Positions 23,014 through 35,487 of a DNA stretch of 64,000 bases are shown one piece after another. The stretch comes from Cycas panzhihuaensis. Lineage: Eukaryota; Cycadophyta. Positions within the stretch are counted from its first letter, which is position 1, and each line of letters starts with the position of its first letter. The notes under the pieces were generated by a model. It was given only the letters and a program-made list of their open reading frames with translations, did no database searches and had not been told where the DNA came from. The stretch covers positions 118,985,741 to 119,049,740 of the forward strand of contig CM041465.1 of assembly GCA_023213395.1 (NCBI GenBank). Reading direction: 5' to 3'. Made by a program: the position numbers and the translations under genes.

Positions 23014-23401
23014 TGTAGGAAAAATAATCATGGAGAATAGGGCATAACATAAAAGAGATAATCATAAATCAACACATTATTATTGTATAAATAAGAAAGC
23101 TTTGTATTCAATCCATTATTATAAAGAGAGTATTACAAATATCTAAAATGAAGGCATTGTCTAAAGATACCAAGGTTGCACACCCCTCAAAATATATACT
23201 TTAGAGGAGGAGGGAAACTCCTCAACCCCTGAAATTCAAATAACAATAAAATAATAACTTAACCCAAATTAACTTAAATCAAATTAAACTTACCTTATAC
23301 TTACCTACATATGTGAGCACCCACATGTGTAAATTGATGAGTGTGAGGTGTACACTCCTGGTTGGAAGGTAGGAGTGGGGTGATGAGCATTAACCCCAAC
23401 A
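23014..23401 (-). repeat. 5' LTR of element A
   Basis: 388 bp, TGTAGG...CCCCAACA on the plus strand. It abuts the microsatellite at 23402 without spacer. Confidence 0.87.
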
Positions 23402-24040
<639 letters not shown>

Positions 24041-26555
24041 TGTGGACGCCGCTCACGGGATAACCACTTTGACCGACAGCGGGAGAGATGGTGACGAAAC
24101 CAGTAGGAAGTGGAACCTACAAGGCAAGCAACCACGCAGAGCGCCTGCGCCGGAGCGAGTTCTGGATCTGCAATGGAGTATGGCTACTCTTGGGTGACCC
24201 TTCACCACCTTGAGCGAAGGGCGAAGATACGAGGACGAACCGGGTTGACTGGGAGTAGGCCCCTCCCACCCTTGGGTGGCCAAGGAAGAGAGAGAAAGAA
24301 CCTAACAAGGATAGGCCAAGAACAATCCTATGCAATCTAACCGGACGTATACGAAGCAAGAGTCACAAGGCTAAGGAAGAGGGAGGAAGGGTAAGGGAGA
24401 AGAAGACTCCTACAACCTTTCCTACGAATAACAAAAGTACATGCAACAAGGCAAACAAATTGCAAACTAATAAAAGGCAATTTTCCCTTTTAATCTTCGA
24501 TGTTCTAATTACTAGGAAAAGAATAAAAGAAGGAAAAAGACCGTGGGTAGCGAAGGGGAACGAGCGTGCACCGGGCCGAAGGCGTGAGAGATGGCGTAGC
24601 TTCCTGAGGAGCACCCAACCACTCGCTGCACCTGGGATGTGAGATGTAGCAAGAAGCGAAAGGGCTTCCTTACCTTCCCGGAAAAATAAATGCGATATCA
24701 AGGAAGGAAAGAAACGCTAACTAGCAAATGAGATAGCATAAAATACGACACATGCAAGGGACGCTTCTGGGTGGAAGGGGCAACCTGCAACGTTCTCCGC
24801 GTCCCGAGTACATGTAGCAACAAAGGTCTCCCTCCTGCCGAGGGGAGACACCTATATGCAACACAAAGATCTAGCAATATATGTCTAACAACATAAACGA
24901 GTCTAAATGTACACGCATCAGTGTTAGTCCAATAAGGAAAATACCAAAGAAGAACGATCTAAATGAAAGGAAACAACAAGGTAAGCTCCTGAGTGGCCTA
25001 CCGCATAAATGGTGCCCAAACCCCCCACCAAGAGCCACGGGACGACGAGGAGAAGGTCAAGACTCAAGGCTGGAAACCGGCTGCAAGAAGTGGCAAGAAA
25101 GACTAAAGACACCCACGGAACCAGGATGCTACGGGGAGCAAACCGGGTAACCGGGGAGCAAAGGTGGAGCAAGAACCCGCGTTTGGGGCCTATGGATGGC
25201 ACCCAAACCTGAATAAAGGATCCCAAATCAGCGCTGCAACTTGTGGCGCTGGTTTGGGCAACCAAGGGAGCTTCAACCCTTGTTTGCAAGCCAAGGGTAG
25301 CACGGGGCGAGAGGGAGGCTTTGGAGGGCTTTGAGCCGCTTGGGAGGCGTGGAAGGTGGTGCGGAATCCACCGGCTCTGTCAAAGCCTATGCAACCCCTC
25401 AGCCTTGCCCTGGACAAAGAAATGCAAGGCGAGCGGAGGGAGAGTGGTACAGCAGTCCTCAAGAGGGAGGAAAACCAACTCTCAAGCAACAAATGAAAAC
25501 AAATAAGCTGAAGTGTAAATATCACCAAAACAAATACAAAGTGAAGAGTACACGGAAAGGGAGGCAAAGGGATTTGCCCGGCCAAAAGATGCAAGAAGGG
25601 TGGAACAAAGCAGATCTGGAGTAGAGCGGGGCTAGGGGCCTGCTATGGAGGTGGAGCAGGAAACACACGCAAGCAGGGAGCTCGTGGGTGCACTGGGTGA
25701 AAGCAGTGGAAACCGCTTCAAGGAGCCCTCTCCAGGCGTTTGAGGTGAGAGAATGTCTCGGCCAAGCCAAAGGAGGCTGGTAGATGAAGAGTCAGTCCGA
25801 TTGTTCAAAGACAATGAGAAGAAAGCGAGCAGCGGAGAGTGTTCCTCTTGAGAGTAAATCCAAAAGTGAGCCAAAAGATCCTTGAAAAGCAGGCCAAAAG
25901 ATGTTTAAGTACTAAAGCAAAACCCTAAAATGCCTTGAATAGAGGCACGGTGGGAGGGAGAAAAGGCGCGAACCACGTGGCGGGTTTCGCAATAAATGCG
26001 AAATTGCCACGGATTTTAAAAACAAGCAGAGGCAGTCGTCACGAAACTTTAGCGGATGCGAATATTCAGTCTGCGAAAATTACAGCGATCAAGATCTGCG
26101 AAGATCACGCTGCGAAGATTACCGGGAGACACAAATGGGGCCCTGGTCAGTGGGGCAAGCAGTGAAAGGCTAAAGGACAACTAAAACACCCACCGGGAGC
26201 AAACAAGCCAAGAAAGCGGCCCACAGGGCGTAAATAGGCCCCCAAATGAGGTGGCAAGCTAACCAGGCGACGATGAGACATCACACGGGTGGAGGTGGCG
26301 AAACCGGTGGGTCCGGGGAGAGGAGAGGCGGATCGGGAAGTGTCACGGTCACCGTGGTGCCACACTCGCTAAGAGTGTGCCCTCGCTATAGTAAATCATA
26401 GGCTAAACATAGGTGTGGATGACGACCGGGCCACCCACAAAGTCATACGCATGCAAATATGTAAGGCATAATCGGTACATAAAAGTGATGATAATGCTAG
26501 TGACATACCGCACTTACCGAGTCGGTGATTCAGTATCCATTCCGGGCCGGAAACA
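24041..26555 (-). repeat. 3' LTR of the GC-rich gypsy element
   Basis: Matches 32310-34829. AT-rich and mixed stretches are nearly identical (for example the block around 24700-24780), while short GC-rich stretches differ by many 1-10-base insertions and deletions. The many overlapping ORFs in both strands are not supported as genes. Confidence 0.9.
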
Positions 26556-26874
26556 CTTATGGCGTGAGCCTCAGCTCGGAAGCGATGCGATGGCGAATCT
26601 TGGCAACACAATGTCGATGTACATGTGTATATAGATATATCAATCAAGATCGGATCGGTAGGCAAGGGTGCCGCAAGTGTCGTGGCGGAGCGTGGATCTG
26701 GCGGTGGAGACAACATAGGGGTGCTATGAGCCACTGAAGCCGTGGGAGAAAGAGACAAAGAGGCGGTGCCCCACCACAATGAATGCAAAGGAGCATGCGA
26801 GGACCACATGGGGAACAAATGGTGGGTACCATAGTTTTACCTCGTTAGCAACCCGATTTGAGGTGCGGAGCAGA

Positions 26875-27385
26875 TCATGACGGAAGCGACCAACGGCACG
26901 AGGCTTGGGCGACAGGAAGGCCAAGCAAGACTCGGGGGACGGTCGTGAGGCGAGGCAGGCGGGCGCTCAAGGATGAGGCGAACAAGGCTATCTGCCTCAG
27001 CATTGAGAGCCCGAGGATATCTTGGATATCAACAAGAGAAACGGGCGGGAGGGATCTGGCGGCGGAAGCAAGAGTCCTCAAGTGAGGGGCATCGCACCGT
27101 AGAACTGGGTGAGATGAGACACCACAACTTGAGAGTCGCAGAGCAAAACAATGGGTCCATGATGGAAACGAAGGGCATCGGTAAGGGCTTCGATGGCGGT
27201 GTATACTCGGCTTCATTGTTGGTAGCCTCAGGAGGAAGATCCCAGGCGGAGGAGATCATAACCGGAAGGGTGCGGAGAATCCACGCTTGGTGAAGGTTCG
27301 AGGGTTCTGCATGACTTCCGTCGGTAAAGATGTAGAGACATAGGTGACACAAAATCCAAGCGGATGATCGTGATGAAGGCAACAC
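26875..27385 (-). pseudogene. Gypsy RNase H remnant
   Basis: Contains FTDGSHAEPS, the first catalytic Asp in T-DGS, and PPEATNNEAEYT, the second motif with the catalytic Glu in NNEAEY typical of Tat-branch and plant RNase H domains. Later frames drift after a shift near 27200. In the element this degrades the RNA strand during reverse transcription. Confidence 0.82.
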
Positions 27386-28100
27386 TTAGAAAGCAGACAA
27401 CGGTGGCGTCAAGGGTAGGAGGACCTAGCAATGAGGTAACCAGTGCGGGGCCATAGCGGATGAACATGGATGGATAGTTTGGCGGAGGAAAGCACGGGCC
27501 TCAGGGTCATATATAGGACCATATGATTGTACCCCCAAGGACACCGGCTTCCGTGATGTATGATGACATGATTTTGATATGTATATATGCATGGGGTGAG
27601 TGTTATGTTGTGTAGTAGGTGATTCATGTTATGAACATTTTATTGTATGATGCACGTTTCCTTCCATGTATAACCACACACCTAAGGGCACACACACCAG
27701 TGAGCGGGGCGACATGGAGGTGTGAGGTTAGGAAGCGGGGCGGCATACATGTCTGCAGGAGAGCATAACGGGATCTGCGAAGGAATCGCCAGACAGGCAC
27801 GAGGGGCAACAATGCCCCCAAGCGTCCTCCGGTTGGGAGATGCCCAAGCGAGAGGACCAAGGTTCCCAAGAGGATACGGAGCGGGTTCCATGACGGAACC
27901 CGAGAGAGACAAAGCGGGGTCCATCTTGAATAGCCATTCTTCTCGCGCCTGGGAAGAATGGGGACAACCTAAGATGGTAGTTTAGGCTCGTTTGGACGGG
28001 CGAGGATCGTAGAAGGGTCAAGCGTAAAACTTCTTAAGGAACATCCATTAACGGCTTTCTCAAATTCGAGCCCCTCGTGGTGGCTATCCTATAGGCACCA

Positions 28101-28630
28101 TTATCGAGATTCGATAATGACAAAGGACCGACCAAGGGGTTGGAATTTGGTCAAACGGTCATGGAGATATTCGAGCTCAGCGTCCCGAAGCTTTCTACCT
28201 CCATCTTGACGGTGGCAGAAAGCTTCGGGTGAAGGAGACCAGGCGCACGTGGTGGGCGCCGGGAAGGGTGGTGAGGTTATGAGTGACAATCGAGAGTCGA
28301 TTCCCTTCATGTCGGCATAATCCCACGCGAAAATGTCTCGAAATTCTGGAGCAGAAGGGAATATTCCCTAATCTCATCGGAGAGCATTAGCCCCAACCCT
28401 AATGACCTTGCGGGGCCAAGACTACGTCTTGAATTCCCCCATGCACATGGCATTGCCCTCTTCAAAGTGAAGAGGGCAAGATCAGCGGAGGAGGAGGAGG
28501 GGATCGGATCGTGGCGTGGATCCGATCGCAAGGATCTTCGGTGGCCGAGCGGTGGTGACCGAAAGGCGATTAGGTGCAAGGCTGGGTGCTCAGCGAGGAG
28601 CTTCATCATCCTCGAAATAGTCCACTCCAT
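28101..28630 (-). pseudogene. Gypsy reverse transcriptase N-terminal remnant
   Basis: Overlapping frames give LLLQNFETFS, then (after a small shift) MKGIDSRLS and THNLTTLPGAHHVRLVSFTR, which resembles the start of Tat RT (DMKGIDP.. THHL...P...V.Q). The catalytic YxDD region is not visible downstream, between 27400 and 28100, so most of RT is deleted or scrambled. Confidence 0.65.
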
Positions 28631-28903
28631 GGATGACCCTATTTCGAGTAGAAGAAGCGCTAGAAGGGACAGAACAGCAGGACCGGGGTGATCATCGAAT
28701 CGCTCAACGCCTTCATGGAACCGAAGGAAAACCTGTAAAGAGGCTCCTTGAGAGGAGGCGAAGGCAATTCCTCAAAACCATCACTGCGGGTAATGAAAAG
28801 AAGAACCGGCGGGCGGGTCGGCCTGACGATGGTGTGTGACACGCACGAGGGCTAGTCTCACCAGAGAGGTTCCAAACGAGGGTCTAGAGCGAGGCAGTAC
28901 GAC

Positions 28904-29470
28904 CTATCGGCGCGAAGGAAAGAAATGGGGTGGAGACAACCCTCGCCTCGTCAGCGATTCATCATCATTGAACAAAGCAAGGTACCCATAACTCCAGGCG
29001 CCAATAGGGGCAAAGCGTGCGAGACTAGGAAGGGAAGATGTGGGATCTTCTTCCGACAGTTGGGTATACCAATTGAACAAGCCGAGGCGTGAGTGGGTGA
29101 ACCTTGGTTTCCGAATTGGCATAACGAGTTTGTTTGGAAAAGGGCGTTCACGGGGAACCACTCTCATTCGTCGTCATGGGCCAATTTAAAGTCCCCAAAG
29201 GGTCGAACACACGGCTCCCATTTGGTCGAGCCATGGGCGACCAGAAGGAGGTTGTAATCACGCCAACGTCGAGGACTACAACATCGGCAAACAGTTTTGC
29301 CCCAAGGGTAAGCGGAATCGCCGACAGTCCGAGAGGGTCTTCTCGCTCGTCATACCCTTGGCATCGCCGAGCAGGTTCCAGGCGGAGATACCAAGCTCTT
29401 GCATAACACGCAAGGGCATGGCATTGACGAGAGCCGTTGTTGACAAGTTCTTCGGAGGGTACAATCAGGC
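28904..29470 (-). pseudogene. Gypsy aspartic protease remnant
   Basis: PLRVMQELGISAWNLLGDAK (29276-29464) and, in another frame, LDVGVDYNLLL followed by KLAHDD match the two halves of plant gypsy protease, the second being the usual DYNLLLGRPW region. The catalytic D-S/T-G triad expected just before PLRVM is missing. Frame 28904-29167 continues downstream. Confidence 0.7.
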
Positions 29471-30220
29471 GTATCGATCGTGATGGTGAATGGGAAGTTC
29501 CACTGACGTTTCCGTTCACCGGCGGGAGGAAGATCCTTAGGATCGAAGGAAATAGTGGGTCCGCCACCTTGGGCGACGCCCAAAGCGTGGACAGGCACAT
29601 CTCGATCCTAAAGCTTCGGGAGGAGGGCGTTGCTGGGACAACTCCTCGAACGTCCATCAGGACATTCTGCGGCGACCGTATGGAGCTCGTCCACGACGGA
29701 GAAGGGTTTACCCTTCCCAGTGGGTTGGGTAAGTGCCCTTCGAAAGTCGTAACGACAGGCGCATGTGAATAGCCTTGGGGAAAGAGGATTTCGGAGGAAG
29801 GGTCTCGGAAGGGGATCGGAAGGAGCGGAAGAGCGGCGGCCGCTTCCTTAGCAGTTTGAGATCGCGTAAGGGCGAAAGTCGGAGTTGCTTGAGCAACCCA
29901 GATCACCTTCTTCCCCTATTCCTGGCCGTGAAGGCGACGAGTGCGGCCAGGAGAACGAGAAGAGGAAGAAGAGTTAAGGCGCCTTCCCTTTGTCGCGGAA
30001 GGGCGGGATCGGTGATCTTCCTCGATTCTGTTGTTCTTGGTTTGGGGGTTGCGATCACGTTCCCCATGTTTGAGGAACGGATCCTTGTGAACAAAGTTGG
30101 TCTAGATTAGGCCTTGAGGCCCGTTTGGGAGAGGAATCGCGTCGAGGGGCATCCTTTGGATCTTTGGGCCCTAACGTGAATCGTCATGGGCAATCCCCAT
30201 GAATGGAACACCACTTCTTC

Positions 30221-31300
30221 TCAGCGGAGGTCGGACCTTCTCGCTTGGGAGGATCGGGCGTTCCCATTCCAGGAAGAGGAGCTTGGGTAGTTTGTTGGAC
30301 TTGTTTGTTTGAAGTAGGAGACGAAGGACTTTGAAGCTTGAGCTCCTTCATCGTACTCGAGCAGTATAGGCGAGGTGATGGGATCTAAGGTCCTCTCGGT
30401 AGGATGAGAGGAAGACCGCGTCGGCTGAGAAGGTTTAGCGTCTTTGGTAGGGGGTGGTGCCTCACGGCGTTGTGAGGGCTTAAGAGGTTTCTTGAGACCA
30501 GCTTGGATCTCAATAGCCTCCAACGCCAAGCACTTGGTGATCGCGGAATCACACGTGGTCGCCCCCATCTTGAGGACTTCCACGTGGACTTCGGGACGAA
30601 GTGCATTGACAAACAGGTCCCGCTTCAGCTCCTCGGGCAAAGTCGCCTTGGTGGAGTGAAGCAGATCGTGGAATCGCCGCACAAAGTCACGATTCATCTC
30701 ATCGTGACCTTGTTTGAGCGAGAGAAGGGATTTCATCCCGCTCTCGAATGGGCGAGCTACATCAAAGTAATTGATAAACTCGTCCACCAATTCTTTGGAA
30801 TGAATAGGGAGTGGGCGGGGGAGACGATAAAACCATTTAAGGCGTCACCGCAAGGATCGAGGAAAGAGTTTCATCAAAATATGGTCGTAAGCCCGATGTC
30901 GATGCATGCCATAGAAACTACGGACATGCTCATGGGTCTTCGACGAAGTCCCATCGAATCTAGGAACTTCAGGAGGATGAGGCGGCAAGTTGGTTCGCAA
31001 CGCCTCAACCGAGAGGGTTGACCTAAAGTCCACGAAGGCGCCCTTGCTCGAACCGTAGGATCAACGAACATCGGTAGGTGGCGCGCAGGAGGCGGATGGG
31101 GGTAGGACACCCATCCCTCCTTGAGGAACCACCCTTGGCGACAAGGGGCGGGAAAAGGGCGCCTTGGAAGGAGTCGATTCCCTTGCGAAGGCAAACCGGA
31201 TGGAACCGCATTAGATGGCGGACAAGAGGGATGCGGGCAAGGTTACGCCCATACAGACCACCCGTAGGTGGGGCCATTCCGTATGGGTGTAGCGGATCCA
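30221..31300 (-). pseudogene. Gypsy gag (retrotrans_gag)
   Basis: The best-preserved part of the element. Frame 30845-31033 has PEVPRFDGTSSKTHEHVRSF and YGMHRHRAYDHI. Frame 30221-30790 has FINYFDVARPFESGMKSLLS, LKQGHDEMNRDFVRRFHDLL, LPEELKRDLFVNALRPE, then a Pro/Ser-rich tail. These are hallmark strings of Tat-type gag. More N-terminal gag lies at 31640-32089. Frame breaks are small. Confidence 0.88.
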
Positions 31301-31639
31301 CCCCATAAGCAGGAAGACGACTTCCCTACCCCCAAGGTTGAGAAGTATACCACAGGGGAACGTGAAAGAAGCACCAACGCCTGGTTGGAGGATGCGTGGG
31401 AACGAATCCCACCGACCGGGTGGAAGGCTAGCAGGCGACTAGGCCTACTAGGAGCGACATGTGCCGATTAGGGGCGGCACATTAGTTGGATCGAGAACGG
31501 TATGCTAACCCCGGTGAGGGACGGACACACAGTGAGAAGGCCCTAAGGCATTGGGGCCTTGATAAGGGATGGAAGGTGCCACACGTGCCCCCACCGCAGA
31601 AACAGATGGGGCGACGCGTAGGCACGAAAGGGTTTGTTG

Positions 31640-32089
31640 TCACAGAAAGGCGGACGAGGATGAAGCGTGAGGGGAAGAGCGAGGAGGAAGAGGCTCCCTG
31701 CGCAGGACACCCTCAAGCCATTCGGGACGTGGTTGAGAGCATGCCGGACGGCGGCATCCGTCAAGAGCCTCAAGCACGTCAACAGGAGGAGTCCCCACAT
31801 ACCCATAAGAGGTGATCGGGACCTCGAACAAGGCATGTCCATCCGAAGGTTCCTCATAAAAATCGCCCACTGCGTGGCAATCCTCAGGAGGAACGGATCC
31901 CTCTACGGCGTGGGTAGAAGGATGGGGAGCACAAGAAAGGTGTTGATCGATCGGGTAGTAAAAGGAGTCGTCACCCTCTTGGGTGGACTCCGGAATGACA
32001 TAAGGAAGAGCTTGGGTTTCCATAACAAGGCGTGATAGGTCAATCGGAAGAGTACCCTCCCGTAGGCGAATCGGGGTCCGACGAGGCAA
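31640..32089 (-). pseudogene. N-terminal part of gypsy gag polyprotein
   Basis: Open frame of 149 codons upstream of the gag core on the same strand, Pro/Glu-rich, without a recognised domain. I assign it to gag by position between the 5' LTR and the gag core. Confidence 0.45.
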
Positions 32090-32309
32090 GAAGGCTATAC
32101 TCGGGGTCTTCTAACAAGGGGTAGACCGCAAACGACGAGAAAGCAGGCGCATGCAAGGTCGACCGACGATGTCGAGAAAAGAGAAGGAAGCAGATAACAC
32201 GCGTTGGGGCCGCCCAACGTGGAGGTCAAGACATGTATAGAAAGGATCACACAGAGTAGCGAAACCAACGAAGAGAGCGAGACTAGCTCCCTTCTTGGCG
32301 GTCCCAGTA

Positions 32310-34829
32310 TGGTCGCCCGATGGGCCGCCTACGGGATAACTTTGGTGATAAGCGCGGGGAGAGATGGTGACGAAACGGTGGGAAGTGGAACCTACAAGGC
32401 AAGCAACTACCGCGAGCGCCCGTCTTGGCCGGGCGAGTTCGGGATCTGCAATGGAGTATGGCTACTCTTGGGTGACCCTTCACCACCTTGAGCGAAGGGC
32501 GAAGATCGTGGGACGAACCCGGGTTGACACAGGAGTAGGCCCTCCCACCCTTGGGTGGCGGAAGGGAGAGAGAAAGAACCTAACAAGGATAGGCCAAGAA
32601 CAATCCTATGCAATCTAACGGGTATACGACGATACGGGAAGCAAAGGCGCTCATGGCTAAGGAAGAGGGAGGAAGGGTAAGGGAGAAGAAGACTCCTACA
32701 ACCTTTCCTACGAATAACAAAAGTACATGCAACAAGGCAAACAAATTGCAAACTAATACAAAGGCAATTTTCCCCTTTTAATCTTTCGATGTTCTAATTA
32801 CTAGGAAAAGAATAGAAGAAGGAAAAAAGACCAGGGGTAGCGAAGGGAGCGGGCGTGCACACTGGCCAAGGCGTGAGAGATGGCGAGCCTTCCGAGAGCA
32901 CCCAACCACTCACGCAGCTGTCTGGGATGTGAGATGTAGCGGCAAGCGAAAAGGGGCTTCCTTACCTTCCCCGGGAAAAATAAATGCGATACCGAAGGAA
33001 GGAAAGAAACGCTAACTAGCAAATGAGATAGCATAAAATACGACACATGCAAGGGACGCTTCTGGGTGGAAGGGGGCACCCGCAACGTTCTCCGCGTCCG
33101 AGTACTGTAAGCAACAAAGGTCTCCCTCTGCTGGGGAGACACCTATATGCAACACAAAGATCTAGCAATATATGTCTAACAACATAAACGAGAGTCTAAA
33201 TGTACATGCATCAGTGTTAGTCCAATAAGGAAAATACCAAAGAAGAACGATCTAAATGAAAGGAAACAACAAGGTAAGCCTCGGGTGGCCTCACCGCCTA
33301 AATGGTGCCCAAACCTCTCCCCAAGAGCCACGGGCAGCGAGGAGAAAGTCAAGACTCAAGGCCGGAAAACTACCGCAAGAAGGGGCAAGAAAGACCCAAA
33401 GACACCCACGGGGACCCGGATGCTACGGGAGCAAACCGCAACCGGGAGCAAAGGTGGAGCAGAACCCGTTTGGGGCCTATGGATGGCACCCAAACTGAAT
33501 AAAGGATCCCAAATCAGTGGCAACTTGTGATACCGGGTTTGGGCAACCAAGGGAGCCTTGAACCCTTGTTTGCAAGCCAAGAGTAGCAGGCGAGAGGAGG
33601 CTTTGGAGGGCTTTGAGCCGCTTGGGGAGCGTGGAAGGTGGTGCGAATCCACCCGGCTCATCCAAAGCCTATGCAACCCCTCAACGCCACGCCTCGACAA
33701 AGAAACGCAGTAAGAAGCGGAGGGAGAGTGGTACAATGATCCTCAAGAGGGAGGAAAACCAACTCTCAAGCAACAAATGAAAACAAATAAGTCAAGTGTA
33801 GATATCACCAAAACAAATACAAAGTGAAGAGTACACGGAAAGGGAGGCAAGGGATTTGCCCGACCAAAAGATGAAGAAGAAATTTGGAACAAACAATGAG
33901 ATCTGAGTAGAGCGGGCTAGGGGCCTGCTATGGAGGTGGAGCAGGAAACACTGCAAACGGGAGCTCGTGGGCTGGGTAGAAAACAAATGGAAACTGCTTC
34001 AAAGGAGCCCTCTCCAGGCGTTTGAGGGTGAGAGAATGTCTCCCAAGCCAAAGGAGAGTGGCAGTATGAAGAGTGCAGTCCGATTGTTGCAGCAAAATGC
34101 CAGAAGAGAGCGAGCAGAGAGTGTTCCTCTTGAGAGTAAATCCAAAAGTGAGCCAAAAGATCCTTGAAAACGAGCCAAAAGATGTTTAAGTACTAAAGCA
34201 AAACCCTAAAGTGCGAATAGGGCACCGGGAGGGAGAAAAGCGCGAACCACGTGGCGCTTCGCAATAAATGCGAATTGCCACGGATTTTAAAAACAAGGCA
34301 GTCGTCTGCACGGAAACTTTAGCTGATCTGCTGAATATTCCAGATGCATCGAAAATTCGCGATCTGAAGATCACTGCGGCGGTCACAAGATTACGGCCAC
34401 ACACCAGAGACACAAATGGGGCCCTGGGCCGGGGCAACCAATAAAAGGCTAAAGGACAACTAAAACACCCACCGGAGCAAACAAGCCAAGAAAGCGGGCC
34501 CACTAGGCGAAATAGGCCCCCAAATGAGGTGGCAAGCTAACCAGCGACGATGAGACATCACACGGTGGAGGTGGCGAAACCCGGTGGGTCCAGAGAGAGG
34601 AGGCGGAATGGGAAGTAATACGGTCACCAGGGTGCCACACTCGCTAAGAGTGTGCCCCTGCTATAGTCGTCATAGGCTAAACATAGGTGTGGATGACGAC
34701 CAGGCCACCCACAAAGTCATACGCATGCAAATATGTGGCACAATCAAGACATAAAAGTGATGATAATGCTAGTGACATACACCGCACTTACGAGTCGGTG
34801 ATTCCAGATCCATTCCTAAGCCGGAAACA
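32310..34829 (-). repeat. 5' LTR of the GC-rich gypsy element
   Basis: Direct repeat of 24041-26555; minus-strand start TGTTTCCGGC. The sequence directly inside it (minus strand TGGGACCGCC after the LTR) is primer-site-like but not clearly attributable to a tRNA. Confidence 0.88.

Positions 34830-35487
<658 letters not shown>

Larger units (their letters stand above)
17657..23401 (-). mobile_element. Gag-only LTR element A carrying captured host gene pieces
   Basis: LTRs of 362 and 388 bp (17657-18018, 23014-23401) read TGTTGGGGTTAATG from the minus strand. The primer site lies left of the right LTR (22999-23011, TGGTATCAAAGCA), and the purine tract AAGGGGAAGAA lies right of the left LTR, so the element is minus-oriented. 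It has a tandem-repeat leader, a gag remnant and no pol. Relative to its sister B (50735-55869) it holds an extra block of about 1.8 kb at roughly 20141-21940 composed of host gene fragments. Flanking 5-mers (GTGTG, ATATC) do not match, probably because both flanks are unstable microsatellites. Confidence 0.87.
24041..34829 (-). mobile_element. GC-rich Ty3/gypsy element (Tat-like) with 2.5-kb LTRs
   Basis: Two direct repeats of about 2.5 kb (24041-26555, 32310-34829) enclose 5.75 kb that encodes gag, protease, start of RT and RNase H in that order on the minus strand. Gag and protease strings match the Tat branch of plant gypsy. It is markedly richer in GC than everything around. I cannot find the RT core, and only about 400 bp lie between RNase H and the 3' LTR, so integrase is missing: a defective copy. 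Both flanks are TA/TATG microsatellite, so it inserted into one. Confidence 0.88.

Noticed and set aside
29148-29906. A 252-codon minus-strand frame as a new gene
   Set aside because: Neighbouring frames on the same strand carry the gypsy protease strings, and this frame matches only in parts. It is the frameshifted protease region, not a separate gene.
24041-34829. GC-rich block as bacterial contamination or horizontal transfer
   Set aside because: It has 2.5-kb terminal direct repeats and encodes gypsy gag, protease and RNase H; flanks are the same microsatellite on both sides. A high-GC retroelement explains it fully.
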